Origin: Brachypterus glaber
Taxonomy: Eukaryota > Arthropoda > Insecta > Coleoptera > Kateretidae
Length of the DNA: 64,000 nucleotides
Reading direction: 5' to 3'
Assembly (NCBI GenBank): GCA_958510825.1
Contig: OY294047.1
Location: 3,224,001-3,288,000, forward strand
The position numbers were made by a program, and so were the translations under genes. Of the stretch, positions 35,201 to 46,119 are shown one piece after another. The notes under the pieces were generated by a model. It was given only the letters and a program-made list of their open reading frames with translations, was not told where the DNA came from and ran no database searches. Position 1 is the first letter of the stretch. The number at the start of each line of letters is the position of its first letter.

Positions 35201-38200
35201 CCGAGCTCACTTTAGGGACCTTCAAGCAACCAGGATCTGTACTAAGGCTGCAAACGAAAACGATTCTTAAGTAGTTTGGCGCCGGTCCAAGTGACAATAA
35301 ACTTAAGGATCAAAGCCGCTCACTTAGCCAAAAAAGCCGACAAAACGAGGTTCGGATTCCTCGCTAAACTGTAGGTCCCGGGGTACAACAAGAAAAATCC
35401 TCGTTAGAGTAGAAAAACTAGTAACACAGGGGTAGGTAAAAAGGACCAATATGGTCTAGTTGCCAGGCTTGACCTCCCCACCATTACTACTACTACTTCA
35501 TAACATACGTTTTTAGCGCACGAGTACAAATCTAGAAAATGAGCCGCTTGCGGCGAGTGGGGGGAAGTTTTTGTGAAAACTGGTATATTGGGTTTTTTGA
35601 GGTTGCTGAAAGTGAATCTGATAATAAAAAAAATCTAAATCCACCCCTAAGGGGCGGGGGATAGTTTTCGTGAAAATTGGTATATTGGGGTTTTTGAGGT
35701 TGTTAAAAGTGAATCTGATAATAAACAAATTCTAACTCCACCACGTAAGGGGCGGGGGGTAGTTTTCGTGAAAATCGGTATATTTTTAAGGTTGCTAAAA
35801 GTGAATCTGATAATAAAAAATCCATATCACGCTCGGAGGTAAAAAATGGGAAAGCTCTTTTACTGGGCAGTGTATTTTATGAGCGTAAGACTTTTTTTAA
35901 CTTTATAGGGTCATGACAAATCCTACCTTCATCAGTTTTGTAGCTGACGTTATCACATTTTCATCTTGCACATAAAAGTCTCTGTGAAAGGTAGTTACAA
36001 TTACTCTAAGTGTAACTAATTGCTGTAGGTTTTCTAAAATATTTCTTAAACTACTCCTGTTTGGGCCTGACCATATTCTAGCTAGTTTTGCCTGCACCTC
36101 GACGGGCAGCCATTGGGACGCTCTGCAGATTGCCGGCAACGCTGTTTCCAGGAAATCTCCAGACCCTGAAATAGTATTCAAAAGACAAATTATATAAGTT
36201 ATAGAAGTTATATAATACAGGGTGATTTATTAGCCCGTTTACAAACTTTGGCAACGAAAAGTAGATTTCATGAAGAAATAAATGTTCATATAAACATAGG
36301 TCCTATCTTTCTTCGTTCAGAAGTTAAAATTACCCACTACACATTTAAATTCCTCACTGCACGTTTTGTGTCCAACTGCACGTGAAAATAACCCCTAAAA
36401 AGTGCCGCTTTCAGATAAAATCTAATAAAAATGCAATTTTGAAACCACCAGTAAAAAAATATTTTTAATTTTAAGATCCATTTCAAAAACGGGGCACTCG
36501 TAAAAATATAAAAAATATATTTACCTAGGGCGGGTATTTCAAAGACGATTAGCAACACATTTACAACATCGTCGTGGTTTTCTCTCTCCTTCCGTGTTGG
36601 CAGTTCCATTTGCAGGTTACCCGCCAGGGTAACCAACGCATTTACTAAGGCATTTTCAAAAATTGACGTTTTTAACTCGAACAACGCCGAATACGCCCTT
36701 CTAATTGCCGCCATGTCCACCGGGAGTATCGAGTTTTTGCTCGTTTCTGCACACGAATCTTCATCTTTATCTTTTTCTCCTTCTAAAGATCTTACTTCTT
36801 CTTTGTTGAGGCCTTTTATTTGTTCTGAAAATAATATTCAATTTCACCGCTGCTGCTGCTACGATTCGCTCACCGCAGTAATGAGAAGAATCTAGCACAT
36901 GCGCACTGGTTTGCTTATTTTTGTTTTGACGGATTTCAAAAGTGGCTTCCATTTAGGCAGTTGTAGTTTTATGAAATCAGAGATGTAGTCTCTGATGAAA
37001 TAGTTTAATTTGAGTGGGGTTATGGTGCGCATCAGGTCCACAAAAATGAACTATACGTTGCACTGATTTCTGGTTTTACTACTAAAACTTACTGTCTTGA
37101 ATATAATTATAATCCAATTTTTTTTGTTAGAATATATAGCAAAAGATTGTTAAAATACTCACGAATTTCTGTTTGATTTTTTTAATGGGGGCATTGGCTT
37201 ACGTTAACAATGGTAGTTTGCTGGTTTGGTGTTTTTTTAATGGAAGGCGTTGGTTTACGTTAACAATGGTTTGGTTTGGTAGTTTGCTGGTTTGGTGTTT
37301 TTTTTTTAATGGGAGGCGTTGGTTTACGTTAATAATGGTTTGGTTTGGTAGTTTGCTGGTTTGGTGTTTTTTTTTAATGGGAGGCATTTTTCAGATACGA
37401 TATTTCAGAATTTAGAAGGCGATATATTTTAAGAACCAAATGTTTATTAATTTTTTTTTCGAAAATACTATTAAAAGCGAGTACTTTTAGCCAATTAAAA
37501 AAACTGTTAGCTCGCAAAGAAAAAAGTAAATATTTTTGTAAAATTCTGCAAAAGAATGTTACATAACCTTAAAGTAATTTTTGGCATACGTTAAAACAAA
37601 AATAAGAAAATCAGTGCGCATGCGCTGGATTCTTCTCATTACTGCGGTGAGTGAATCGTCTGCTGCTGCCATTTTGAGGTTAGATTTATCGTGCGTCATG
37701 TGATCTTGACTTGGTCAAGAAGAAAATAGGTAGATTTAAATGTAAAATTTCTCGGTACATGGATATATTTACAATTTTATTCGTTTTAAACAAAATATTT
37801 GGGTAGATATATGCGCGCTGTGTATTAATTTTACACTAATTTTTAGTAATTTGTTCTGATTTCAGAATAATTATTTTGAATTTCCTACTATTCCCAACTA
37901 ATTTGCCTGCGGAATATTCCTTGTATAGTACTTACTTTGAGATATTTAACTTACCATTTGTTGAATCAGATGTATCAACCGGGGAACTGGCTTCTGATAT
38001 CAGAAAACTTCTAGATAAATTTTCAATACTACTAAAAATTTCACCTAACGTTCGAATTAGAGGCGAATAACAGTCTTTTTCTTTGCATTCAAAAATTATA
38101 TCATACAGAGACTGTTCAGTTAAAAAAGTTCTTGTAGGTACTAAAAATAAGAAATATATAATTTTAATTATTTGGTAATGATAAGATAAATTATTACAAT

Positions 38201-41200
38201 TCATTTAAAAAATTTGTAAAAGTATTTGACATTGTCAATTGATAACATAACCTTAATTTATACAAGAGACCCATATGGCCATAAAAAATATATACAGGCA
38301 TATTCAGAAATAGGGTCATTAAAAAAAGACATATAGGTCCATGCTAGAGTGGAATTTTCCCAAACTAAAACAAAAAATTTACGCAGTCATTTAGGAGCAA
38401 TTTTTTTTTAAGAAAACACTCCCTAAATTAGTACGCCACTGGCTAGAAATTAATAAACAGCGCTGTTGCCAAATTGATGAATTTTGTTTATGAAGATTTT
38501 TCTAATTCAAAAACTAAAGAAACATTCTGGCAAAAAAATGGGTTACTTTTTCATGATTTTAGAAGTTGCGCGTCTTTTGCGCAAAAAATTAAATAAAATG
38601 ATTATTTTGATATAACATATTTTTTTCAAAAATGTTACTAGGTACAGTTGGTTTCAACAAAACTGGAAAAGTGGGGTTATAAAAAAAATACATTGTGAAC
38701 TATCTTTCATTTGACAAATATTTGTTTACTTGTTAATAAATTTAGTGTCAATATTGTTATTGCCACATCAATGTCAAAGTCAAAAAATGTTGGTGTATTT
38801 TTTTAAAATTGAGAGAGATAAAGCAGAAAAACAAGAATACTCAAAGAATACTGGTGTAAAACCCATAATTATAATTTTTAAATTAAGGAACTATGAGGAA
38901 TACCTAGTTGTAGGAGACCAATATACTAGTAGTGTTCTTAAAAAATAAAGGTATTTAAAACAAGTTTATTAGATACAAAATATATTGATAAGGGGATTTA
39001 ATAATAGACATTTTAGAATAGGGATATTTTAGAGCAGAAATACAGTAATTAACAATAGAGATACGCTTCAAAATCCAAATAGTATTTACTAAACACAAAT
39101 GCATAGAATAACATATGATTTTTGACATGGTTAAACTAACCTTATTTTTCAAACAGGCATAACCCCATTTAAATAATCCACATTCACACAACTAAATTTT
39201 ATGGAAAACATGAAATTTTACTTAACCCCACTTTTCCAGTTTTGTTGAACCAACTGTACTCACCATTTTACTAAAAAATATTTGGTTAAAACAACGATAA
39301 ATTTATTTGTCCATGATTGTATATTTATGTATCCAAAAAAACTACAACATTTTTAAGATATTAGCTTTTTTAACTCACTTAAAAACTTTAAGTCCTCACA
39401 TCACCTTTGCCGTTAATAACAACAACAACATTACATTTTTACGAACCAAAACCTTTATTTTGTCAAAAACTGAATTTTGTGTGATTGTCATTTAAATGGC
39501 AATCGTAACAAATCTATTGTCGTATAAACTTCTTATCGGTAGAAAATCGAATACAAATCACGCAGGCGCGAGATACTGAATCTGTTCTGTTGAAATTCGG
39601 AACAAGTATGACCGCCACATGTTTTTAATTTTAATAAATTATTAATCCTTCGTGTATTTTATTACTTTATAATGTTTTTTGCAATTAATAATATTTTATT
39701 AAAGTGGTGAATTTGAACCAAAAAAGTAGTTTGTGTCATTTTCGAGTTAAAACGTGTTAATTATTTGTTTTGATTTGTATCCTCAAATGTTGTGAATTGA
39801 ATCTTAAAGTGAAAGTGATTTTTTTTTGTATTTATTACAATAAAACAATCATTGAGTGATACCTCAGCTCTAAAATCACTAAAAATTAAATTGTTTTTTA
39901 AGCGTGGTAAATTCGGCAACCTGGCAAGCGACTCGTTCGCTCACGAGTAGCTCGGATAAGATTTTTTTAACAAAATTTATGATTTTTTAAAATTCTTTTT
40001 AATTCTTGAAATCGATTTCTGGAACCTTCAGGGGATCCTGTTTTTTTTTACCCTATTTCTGAATATAAAAGCTAAATACTTAAGTATAGTTCAGAGAACT
40101 TTGTAACATGATTATATGACAGTGATACTTTTTGGCAGCTTATTTTAACCAATTACAACACACTGATTTTTTTAACTACACTTGGGGCCGCTGGCATGTG
40201 ATTGGTCGAAATCGATAGCTGGGGAACTGTAAAAAGTACGTATCTTAAATCTATTAAATCTATATATTTTAAACCCAAATGCTGAATATGAGTTATTACC
40301 TATTTAAGACATATTTGTGCACATATGCTAAGAGTTAAGGATCCAATTTTCAAACAAAATTGAGCATCTTGTCAGCTTAAGCTTATGGAAGTAAATCATT
40401 AAATGCCCTGCAACCAAGGTAGCAACCAATCAATATGAGAGTGCCTTAATTTGATGCTTTCTGTCGAGACATACACATAAAGGCACTCTAATCAAGATAT
40501 ATACAGAGCGGTCCAAAAGTCACCACCCCCGCTCTTAACTTTTGAACCAGTTGAGATGACTTCAAATTTGGAACATTTAAATAAGACAACTTAAACTATC
40601 TTTTAGCATATATTTAATACTTTCAGCTCTTAAAATGTGGGCAGGGGGGCACATTTTTTTTAATGGAAAGGGGGGTCGTGTAATACATCATTTTAAAGCT
40701 TATAAAATTCTCCATTTAACTCCTTATTTTTAAATTAAAAAAAAAAAATTGGATTTAAAATGGGGTTGAAAATGGGTATTAATGTCAAAATTCATCTAAA
40801 AAAAAACAAATAATTTTTTAAAAATGCAGAATTTCATCATAAAAAATGTTAATTATATTTTTAAACTAAGTTTAGTTGACATAAATAAAAATTTATAAAA
40901 AAAAACTTAAAAAATCGAATGTTTTAGCACAAAAAATTGAAAAATCAAAACCTTAAAAAATATTTTTAAAAATTTTAAAAATGTTAGTTTAAATAGAGAA
41001 TTTTATAAGCTTTAAAATGATGTATCACACGACCCCCATTTCCATTTAAAAAAATGTCCCCCCATGCCCCCCTGCCCACATTTTAAGAGCTGAAAATATC
41101 AAATATATGCCAAAAGATAGTTTAAGTTGTTTTATTTAAGAGTTCTAAATTTGAAGTCGATATCTCAACTCGTTCAAAAGTTAAAGGGGGGGGGGTGACT

Positions 41201-44200
41201 TTTGGACCGCACTGTATAAATGTAGTGTTATTGACTTTAATAAGCAATTTTTACTGGTTCTGAAAAATTGACGAAACTACGATTAGAAAGTTTCTTTTCT
41301 ACAGAACTTCAGCTTAAGCGAGATGTTTGTGTATAAAATTGGTATATGATATATGACGTCATATGTTTACAAATCTTGATGTCAGGAGACGTATTCTTGA
41401 TTTTTGGGGAGTAGAAAGACTAATAGAACGAGTCTGAGGCTGTAATTATACTCTGTTGGTTTCAACATAATGCCTCACATTTTAAGCGTTGTTCTATCAA
41501 TCGTTCTACTCCCCGAAAATCAAGAATACATCTCCAGGAGTCTTGAGTTAAGGAGTTGTAGATAAGTAAATACGTTTAATTAAAACAGCAGTGTATCTAA
41601 AAATAGGTGCGCCTTTTATTTACTTTATTGTTTGATATTTTTACCGAGATATTTAGAGATATATTTTTTATAGCATTTTAATTATTTTTGCCTCTTGTAA
41701 AATAATATATTTTTAGCAAGTACCTATTTTATGAAAAACATATAATTTTTAATTGAAACGTAGATTGGCTTAGTCCCAAATCTTTACAGTGACTTGAAAA
41801 ATAAATTTAAAAATAACTTTACAGTGGACATGTCCACTATCCATAGACCTTTACGATAAACTTACATACCTGTCATCTTATAGTACTGTTATTAACATTA
41901 AAACAAGATTTTTAGTTAATTTAACCTCACACATTTGTGTTAAATGAACTGCTATAAAAAATTGTTTTGGTACGGGTCAGCGCTGTTCCCGGTTCATCAG
42001 TAAACAGCTGTTTTTATTTTTATATGTTATTTTTGTCATTGTATGCATTATATAATAGTTTGTTTTTACAGTTTCATTGTTTGAGTTTTGGGTATGTTTA
42101 TGCATTTTTTTAATGTGATCCTTTAATTTTTAAATAACTCATGCTGCAGAATTGAGTTTTTTAGGTAACAGTTGCAGAATATGAATGACTGCTGTTGTAG
42201 ACTATACTTTTTCTTCGACTGCAAATATGAAACACTGTATGGCTTTAAACTGCGGACATGGTTAAAAACAATGTTTTTTCCGACTTGACATTGTAAATGC
42301 AGCAAAACACATATTTTTAAATAAAGCAATTAATGTTATCTAATAATTTTATCAAATCAGTACTTAAAAAAGATTTTTATTTAATTTTAGAACATATTTA
42401 CAAATTATAATGCAAAAATTGAAGGTTATGTCAGAGTGTTGTGACAGATATCAGGTTTAAATATTTAACAATAGATGGAGCAGTTTTAATTTTTTGAACT
42501 AAATTGATAAAAAAACTGGTCAAATATTAAGAAAAACTAACAAACTTTTTGTAATTTTAAGGCAAAACTTTAAATTGCATTAAATTATTCATTGTTTCAT
42601 GGTAAAATATATATATTTTTGCTAATTTTGATACAGTTTTCTTTATTTTCATATAACAAGAGATGGCACTACATGTGCTTACACTTGATACGGAATATTC
42701 ATACCGTATCTAGAGCTAGAATGGATTCATTCTGTGTTTGAAAAGTGTGTGTATTTGCTTACATTCTAAAGCAGTTGTAGAAAAAATATATTCTATAAAA
42801 AATACACTAAGTTTCTACTTCTGTATTTAGTAGATGTATTAATTTATTTTGCAGACAGTTTTTTAAAAAAGTTTATACAGTCCCATTCGTTATTTATTTG
42901 TTACGGGTGGAAACACCCGTTATTAAAAGACCGAAAAAACAATTTTTTTTTGCATTTTCGCCGAGGGGTTTATTTATTGAAAAAAAGTGTACAAGGATTG
43001 TGGAAGATTGTCAAAAAGATTGTGAAAGATTGTACAACATTTTAATGAAGATTGTTTAAGATTGTGGGAAGATTTCAGATGATTGTGGATTGTGGATGAT
43101 TTTGGATGATTGGAGATGATTGTGGAAGAAGGAATTGTCAAGGATTGTAGAAGATTGTTGGATAGGTGTACAAGGATTGTCCAATAAATAAACCGATCGA
43201 TCGATTTTCGCTTAAGAATGCCATGAAACGTCGAGAAAATGTGAAAAAAGTGGGTGTTGAAAAATGTCTGTATGTAAACCTTATTATCAAATCATCAAAT
43301 ATGGTTAAAATTATTTGTCAGGTCATGTCATTTGAAGCAAAGAAAACAAGATAATTACAAAAAAAAAATGGTTTTTGCGACCTTTCAAAGGCTTTGCGGC
43401 AAAACCACTGTAAACTAGTGTTATCCCACCATACTCACTATTATTTATTTTGGCTGTGTTGTTACTTTTTTCAAAAATCACAGTGTTGTTCGAACATTCA
43501 CTTTTCACAGAGCTGTCACTTTTTTTATCATTTAACAATTGGGTGTCTGTTTTTCTAGCGATTTTATTTGGATGTCTTTCACATAATTGAGCTTCCTCTC
43601 GGAACAACTGAATGGCCTGGGCAGCAGCCTGGTCTGGAGTTAAAGGGGTTAACTAAAAAAAAAGAATACCTGTTAGTAAGAATGGTTACCCTATAAAAAA
43701 TTTCAGATTCAAACGGATAAAAAATAAAATATTTTTAACCCGTTTTAATTAGTTCGAATTATTTCTATTTGCAGCAAATTAGGGAAATTTCAAGTAATAA
43801 GTAACGCAAATTTTGATCATTTTCGACCCCTGTAACGCCATTTTCCTATACCATTAACATGGGTCTAACACTCCTTTTAAAAGGAGACTTGAAGAGATTG
43901 TATGAAGGCTATGCAAATTAGGTCAACTTTTGCATGGTTAACCATGCTTATTTATGTGGAAGTCGACCTTATTCACATTGTGACCCTCTGTGTTTTTGTA
44001 ATGTAGTCTTTATATTATATTGGGACATAATAAGACGTGGTATTCATCCCTCCGAACACATTGTGACTTACCCCATGAAATTACTCATTTTAAAAACACT
44101 TACGTTACCACTTGAAGCACAGAACTTGTTATCACAAGTGGGATTTCCACAGCCATCAGTAAGTTGATAAAAGTACCGCTCAATAAGCTTTTTTGCAGCA

Positions 44201-44539
44201 GCTCTTTTCATTTCTTCTTCCTTCTTGTCAATGTGTTTTTTTTCGTTGTCTACAGTACTAGACGAGGCCTCTTGGTTAATCCTACAGGAATACAAATTAT
44301 GTCTTAGGTTTAATAAGAAAGTCTAGTGTGTATAAATAAAGAAATAATATCGTAAAATATACAAAGAAAAATACATTTTTCGCTGATGACATTCAAGTTT
44401 GACATTACAACATAACCTCAAATAGCTAAATATGGACTTTTTAACTTGCAGGATATTTTAAATGGGTCTTTTGGTGTTTAAAATGCATAAAATACCTTGA
44501 AGCTTCGTCTTGTTCGCTTATTGTATTTGATGAGCTCAT
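26286..44539 (-). CDS. Ube3a: Ube3a / E6-AP HECT-type E3 ubiquitin ligase (13 exons, complete)
   Basis: Minus-strand exons: 44496-44539, 44104-44281, 43439-43652, 37955-38140, 36525-36824, 35927-36165, 34636-34900, 33448-33644, 30977-31132, 29763-29957, 29092-29259, 27763-27918, 26286-26624. They join in frame to 878 aa (human about 852-875). The N-terminal AZUL zinc-binding domain starts at [16 protein letters not shown] (40-55), with Cys59, Cys64, Cys69 and Cys98 at the family spacing. The HECT domain fills roughly residues 530-878: [56 protein letters not shown], and catalytic Cys846 in [18 protein letters not shown], ending KGFGML. It transfers ubiquitin from E2 through Cys846 to substrates and the proteasome. 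Met39 before the AZUL domain is an alternative start, as in a human isoform. Introns are long and filled with transposons; see separate entries. Exon 3 uses donor GTGAGT. Confidence 0.97.
26670..27235. mobile_element. Tc1/mariner-like MITE, TIR CAGCCGGTTCCAGAACTCGC
   Basis: About 40-bp TIRs, CAGCCGGTTCCAGAACTCGC at 26670 and GCGAGTTCTGGAACAGGCTG ending 27235, with TA flanks. A second inverted pair inside (TGCTGATGTTAAATTACC near 26808, GGTAATTTAACATCAGCA near 27094) indicates a nested element. It is in Ube3a intron 12. Confidence 0.88.
27962..28310 (+). repeat. Family U repeat (copy near 46150-46600)
   Basis: Shared blocks are ACAACAAAATAATAC, GGTTTATTAAAATCAAAAAC-type sequence, AAAACAATCCCAGC, TAGAACTTT and TGGTCCAAA. 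It is in Ube3a intron 11, directly before a family A copy. Confidence 0.6.
28388..29080 (+). repeat. Family A repeat, full-length, ending at the donor of Ube3a exon 11
   Basis: Runs from AACTAGATGAAACGTTGCGA to AAGTGCCGATGTAA (29080). The donor of the minus-strand exon 11 is GTAAGT at 29091-29086, so the repeat starts at intron position +12. Confidence 0.88.
29971..30284 (+). mobile_element. Family B repeat at the acceptor of Ube3a exon 10
   Basis: Starts AGTTATTTATGGTACTAGTG at 29971; the acceptor AG of exon 10 is at 29959-29958 on the minus strand. The polypyrimidine/branch region of this acceptor must therefore lie largely inside the repeat. Confidence 0.82.
30699..30978 (-). mobile_element. 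Deleted mariner-like element whose TIR contains a Ube3a donor
   Basis: Read on the minus strand from 30978: CGGTTAGTTTCAAAAATAAT, then GGAAAAGTAAGGTTATAAAA. It aligns over more than 100 bp with the left end of 38645-39256 (CAGTTGGTTTCAACAAAACT). The opposite end (CACTTGATTTCAAAAATAAT from about 30699) aligns with the other TIR. The donor of exon 9, GTTAGT at 30976-30971, is TIR sequence. Confidence 0.78.
31163..31655 (+). mobile_element. Internally deleted Tc1-like transposon, second copy
   Basis: TIR GATCGAAAAAAGTTAAGGAT (about 31165) and CCTTAACTTTTTCGATCAG (ending near 31655). The plus strand encodes [20 protein letters not shown] and [19 protein letters not shown], then a stop, longer than the first copy at 16503-17014. 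It is in Ube3a intron 8. Confidence 0.85.
32201..33373. mobile_element. 1.2-kb foldback element
   Basis: Arms of more than 400 bp: GTGTATTTGAAATAGCGTAG / CTACCCTATTTCAAATACAC, AACAGGTGATTCTACATG / CATGTAGAATCACCTGTT, CGGTTAATCCTACAGTATTA and its mirror. Each arm holds the same 60-odd codon frame, but this is the same DNA read twice. Low coding likelihood. It is in Ube3a intron 8. Confidence 0.88.
33735..34623. repeat. Two family A copies in inverted orientation, filling Ube3a intron 7
   Basis: A minus-oriented copy (33735 to about 34160, starting TTACATCGGCAC) meets a plus-oriented copy (to 34623, ending GTGCCGATGTAA). The result is a near-palindrome of about 890 bp inside a 991-bp intron. 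The donor of exon 7 (GTAAGG, 34635-34630) lies 12 nt from the repeat end. Confidence 0.88.
34945..35497 (+). mobile_element. tRNA-headed SINE with 10-bp target duplication
   Basis: The 5' head has an A box (TGGCTCAGTCGTG, 34955-34967) and a B box (GGTTCAATCC, 34998-35007) at tRNA-like spacing, in GC-richer sequence than its surroundings. The body is about 480 bp, ending in ATTACTACTACTACT. TCATAACATA is duplicated exactly at 34935-34944 and 35498-35507, proving insertion by target-primed retrotransposition. A second B-box-like GGTTCGGATTCC lies near 35350. It is in Ube3a intron 6. Confidence 0.88.
35555..35878 (+). repeat. Minisatellite, same family as 13319-13880
   Basis: About three units of 95-100 bp with GGGGCGGGGG, TAGTTTTCGTGAAAATTGG and GTGAATCTGATAATAAA. 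It ends with the same GGAGGTAAAAAATGGGAAAG and TTTTACTGGGCAGTGTATTT tail. Preceded by GCGCACGAGTACAAATC, part of the hairpin seen whole at 47565-47670. Confidence 0.8.
36861..37659. mobile_element. Family E element, TIR ACGATTCGCTCACCGCAG, perfect 8-bp target duplication
   Basis: TIRs at 36861-36878 and 37642-37659; CTGCTGCT is duplicated at 36853-36860 and 37660-37667. The interior contains three tandem units of about 65-70 bp (37170-37385: TGGTTTGGTAGTTTGCTGG, GGGAGGCGTTGGTTTACG) where copy 1 has about one. It is in Ube3a intron 4, about 30 nt from the acceptor of exon 5. Confidence 0.92.
38302..40064. mobile_element. Family R element interrupted by a mariner-like insertion
   Basis: The outer ends ATTCAGAAATAGGGTCATTA (38302) and ACCCTATTTCTGAAT (ending 40064) match 49647-50405. 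The right segment (39690-40064: GTGTCATTTTCGAGTTAAAA, TTGTGAATTGAATCTTAAAG) aligns with 50020-50400. The 38645-39256 element is nested inside. It is in Ube3a intron 3. Confidence 0.78.
38645..39256. mobile_element. Tc1/mariner-like element, TIR CAGTTGGTTTCAACAAAACT
   Basis: TIRs of about 35 bp at both ends (CAGTTGGTTTCAACAAAACT, then GGAAAAGTGGGGTTA), flanked by TA at 38643-38644 and 39257-39258. It contains short frames on both strands with no recognised transposase. The deleted relative at 30699-30978 provides a Ube3a donor. Confidence 0.85.
40504..41214. mobile_element. Family D MITE, TIR CAGWGCGGTCCAAAAGTCAC (copy 1)
   Basis: CAGAGCGGTCCAAAAGTCAC at 40504 and GTGACTTTTGGACCGCACTG ending 41214, TA on both flanks. 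The arms mirror each other for much of 711 bp (Tc1/mariner-type non-autonomous foldback). Copies at 51349-51976 and 61007-61728. Confidence 0.9.
41387..41543. mobile_element. Short foldback MITE
   Basis: GGAGACGTATTCTTGATTTT and its mirror AATCAAGAATACATCTCC bound about 157 bp; GGGGAGTAGAA also pairs with TTCTACTCCCC. It is in Ube3a intron 3. Confidence 0.8.
41545..42990. other. Ube3a intron 3, unassigned part
   Basis: AT-rich sequence with no coding exon, RNA gene or repeat family that I can recognise. Confidence 0.35.
42993..43183 (+). repeat. Degenerate short tandem repeat of GATTGTGGAA type
   Basis: About 190 bp of GATTGT/GATTGTGGAAGATT words (GATTGTGGAAGATTGTC, GATTGTGGATTGTGGATGA). 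Strong purine/pyrimidine asymmetry (C-poor on this strand). It is in Ube3a intron 3, about 250 bp from exon 3. Confidence 0.75.
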
Positions 44540-45330
44540 AGAATTTGTTAAAAAAAATGTCTATAAAACTATAAAAGTAACAGAATGAAGACATTCACAA
44601 TATTTGCTCAACCACTGTGTTGTAACATTTATCTTTTGTATTATTATATTTGTTTAAATATAATTTAATTAATATTTATGTGTATTTTGTTAAAATTATT
44701 TTGTTTTTATTTTTAACACTTGTGCTGTTGACTTTAGAAGTTTACTGAGTTGGTAGCACTGTCGACTGATTTTATGTTGGTAGTAGCGGCAAAATTTGAA
44801 AAATTCGAAGCCTAGCTCTATATTAGCCTTGTCTCTCCCTTATTTTTGACCGTCTTTCCCCAAATAAATTTTAATAAATTGTATACCGTTTTGTAGAAAA
44901 TTAAATTCTCTTTTTAATGGTATATAGTGTATACTGATTATAGTTAAAGACCACTAATTATAAAAAAAAAATTATTGTAGTTTTGACTTTTTATTATTTC
45001 AATTCTATTTTACAGAAAATTGGTACCCACAGTGCGATAAAAGCAAGACAATCATCACTAAAACAAAAAATACAATCCTCTAACACAGAGGATTTAATTA
45101 CACACAAAATATTGTGTTAAAACATAAATAATTACACACAATTGCATGAAAAAACAATAAATATAAAATCATTTTGAAATAAAATGTTACTAAAAAATTA
45201 CCTAATACAATTTGAGACTTTCAATTCAATTTAGGCACTCAAAATTATTACAGACATAATATACACTTTTATCATGGAATTCAGGATTAATACTGAATTA
45301 GTCATATTGGCACAGCCAGATAACACAAAA

Positions 45331-45932
45331 CTGCCTTCCTAAGCTGAAAAGTCCTATCTGTGTATGTTAAACCTATGTAGATAGGACCTTTCAGCTTAGC
45401 GCGGCAGAAAACCAGGCCCATAGTGGCATGCATACCGGGAGAATCCCTACAAACATTGGTTCGTCGGCCGTCCGACGGCCAACCGTCCGTCGACGAAAAT
45501 TACGTCGGGTGAATGTTGGCGTCTGGCGGCCGACAAACCAATACAGAATATTTTTTAGTTAATTTTAATCATCCTATTTCTAATTTTCTTTCAGATTTTT
45601 TTTTTAAAAGACAGTTTTTGAGATACAGCACAGCGCACAGTAGATCAGCGTTTAATTGTGTAAAAAAATATTGAGAATAAAAAATATATATGCATAGAGG
45701 TTTTTCCTTATAAGGTACCTATACCAACCATCTATAATTAACACTTGGCGCCGACCTGCGCCGCCGGTGGTACACGGACCTCTTGCCTGAGGGCCGACGT
45801 GCGCCATCGGTGGTCTAATGCATTTTAAATGGGCCGAAAAATTCATACGGCTATAATGCCTTCCTAAGCTGAAAGGTCCTATCTGTGTATGTTAAACCTA
45901 TGTAGATAGGACCTTTCAGCTTAGCTCGGCAG
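45331..45932. repeat. Two direct copies of a 76-bp palindrome around a GC-rich hairpin
   Basis: TGCCTTCCTAAGCTGAAA...TTTCAGCTTAGC occurs at 45331-45406 and 45857-45932; the core TCCTATCTG / GTAGATAGGA is itself a hairpin. Between them, 45463-45543 has ends ATTGGTTCGTCGGCCG and CGGCCGACAAACCAAT (a CG-rich MITE). Upstream of Ube3a. Confidence 0.8.
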
Positions 45933-46119
45933 TATAGTTGAGTTTTACCGAAAAAAACGTTTGCGCGAACGTGTTAAGTTAAATTGAATAAAAAATTTAA
46001 AAAAATGTATATCCCTTTTATAAGAATGCTTTTATAGAGTTTTTTATGAAAAATGTAACTTATGGTGCGTTTTTAGCAAATGTTTTACTTACTTTTGCCT
46101 AAAATAATATTATGGTCCG

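Noticed and set aside
36713..36895. 60-codon plus-strand frame
   Set aside because: Antisense shadow of Ube3a exon 5 and the start of the family E element.
37173..37415. 80-codon frame with repeated WCFF...GRRWFTL
   Set aside because: Product of the internal tandem repeat of a family E element; both strands are open because of the periodicity.
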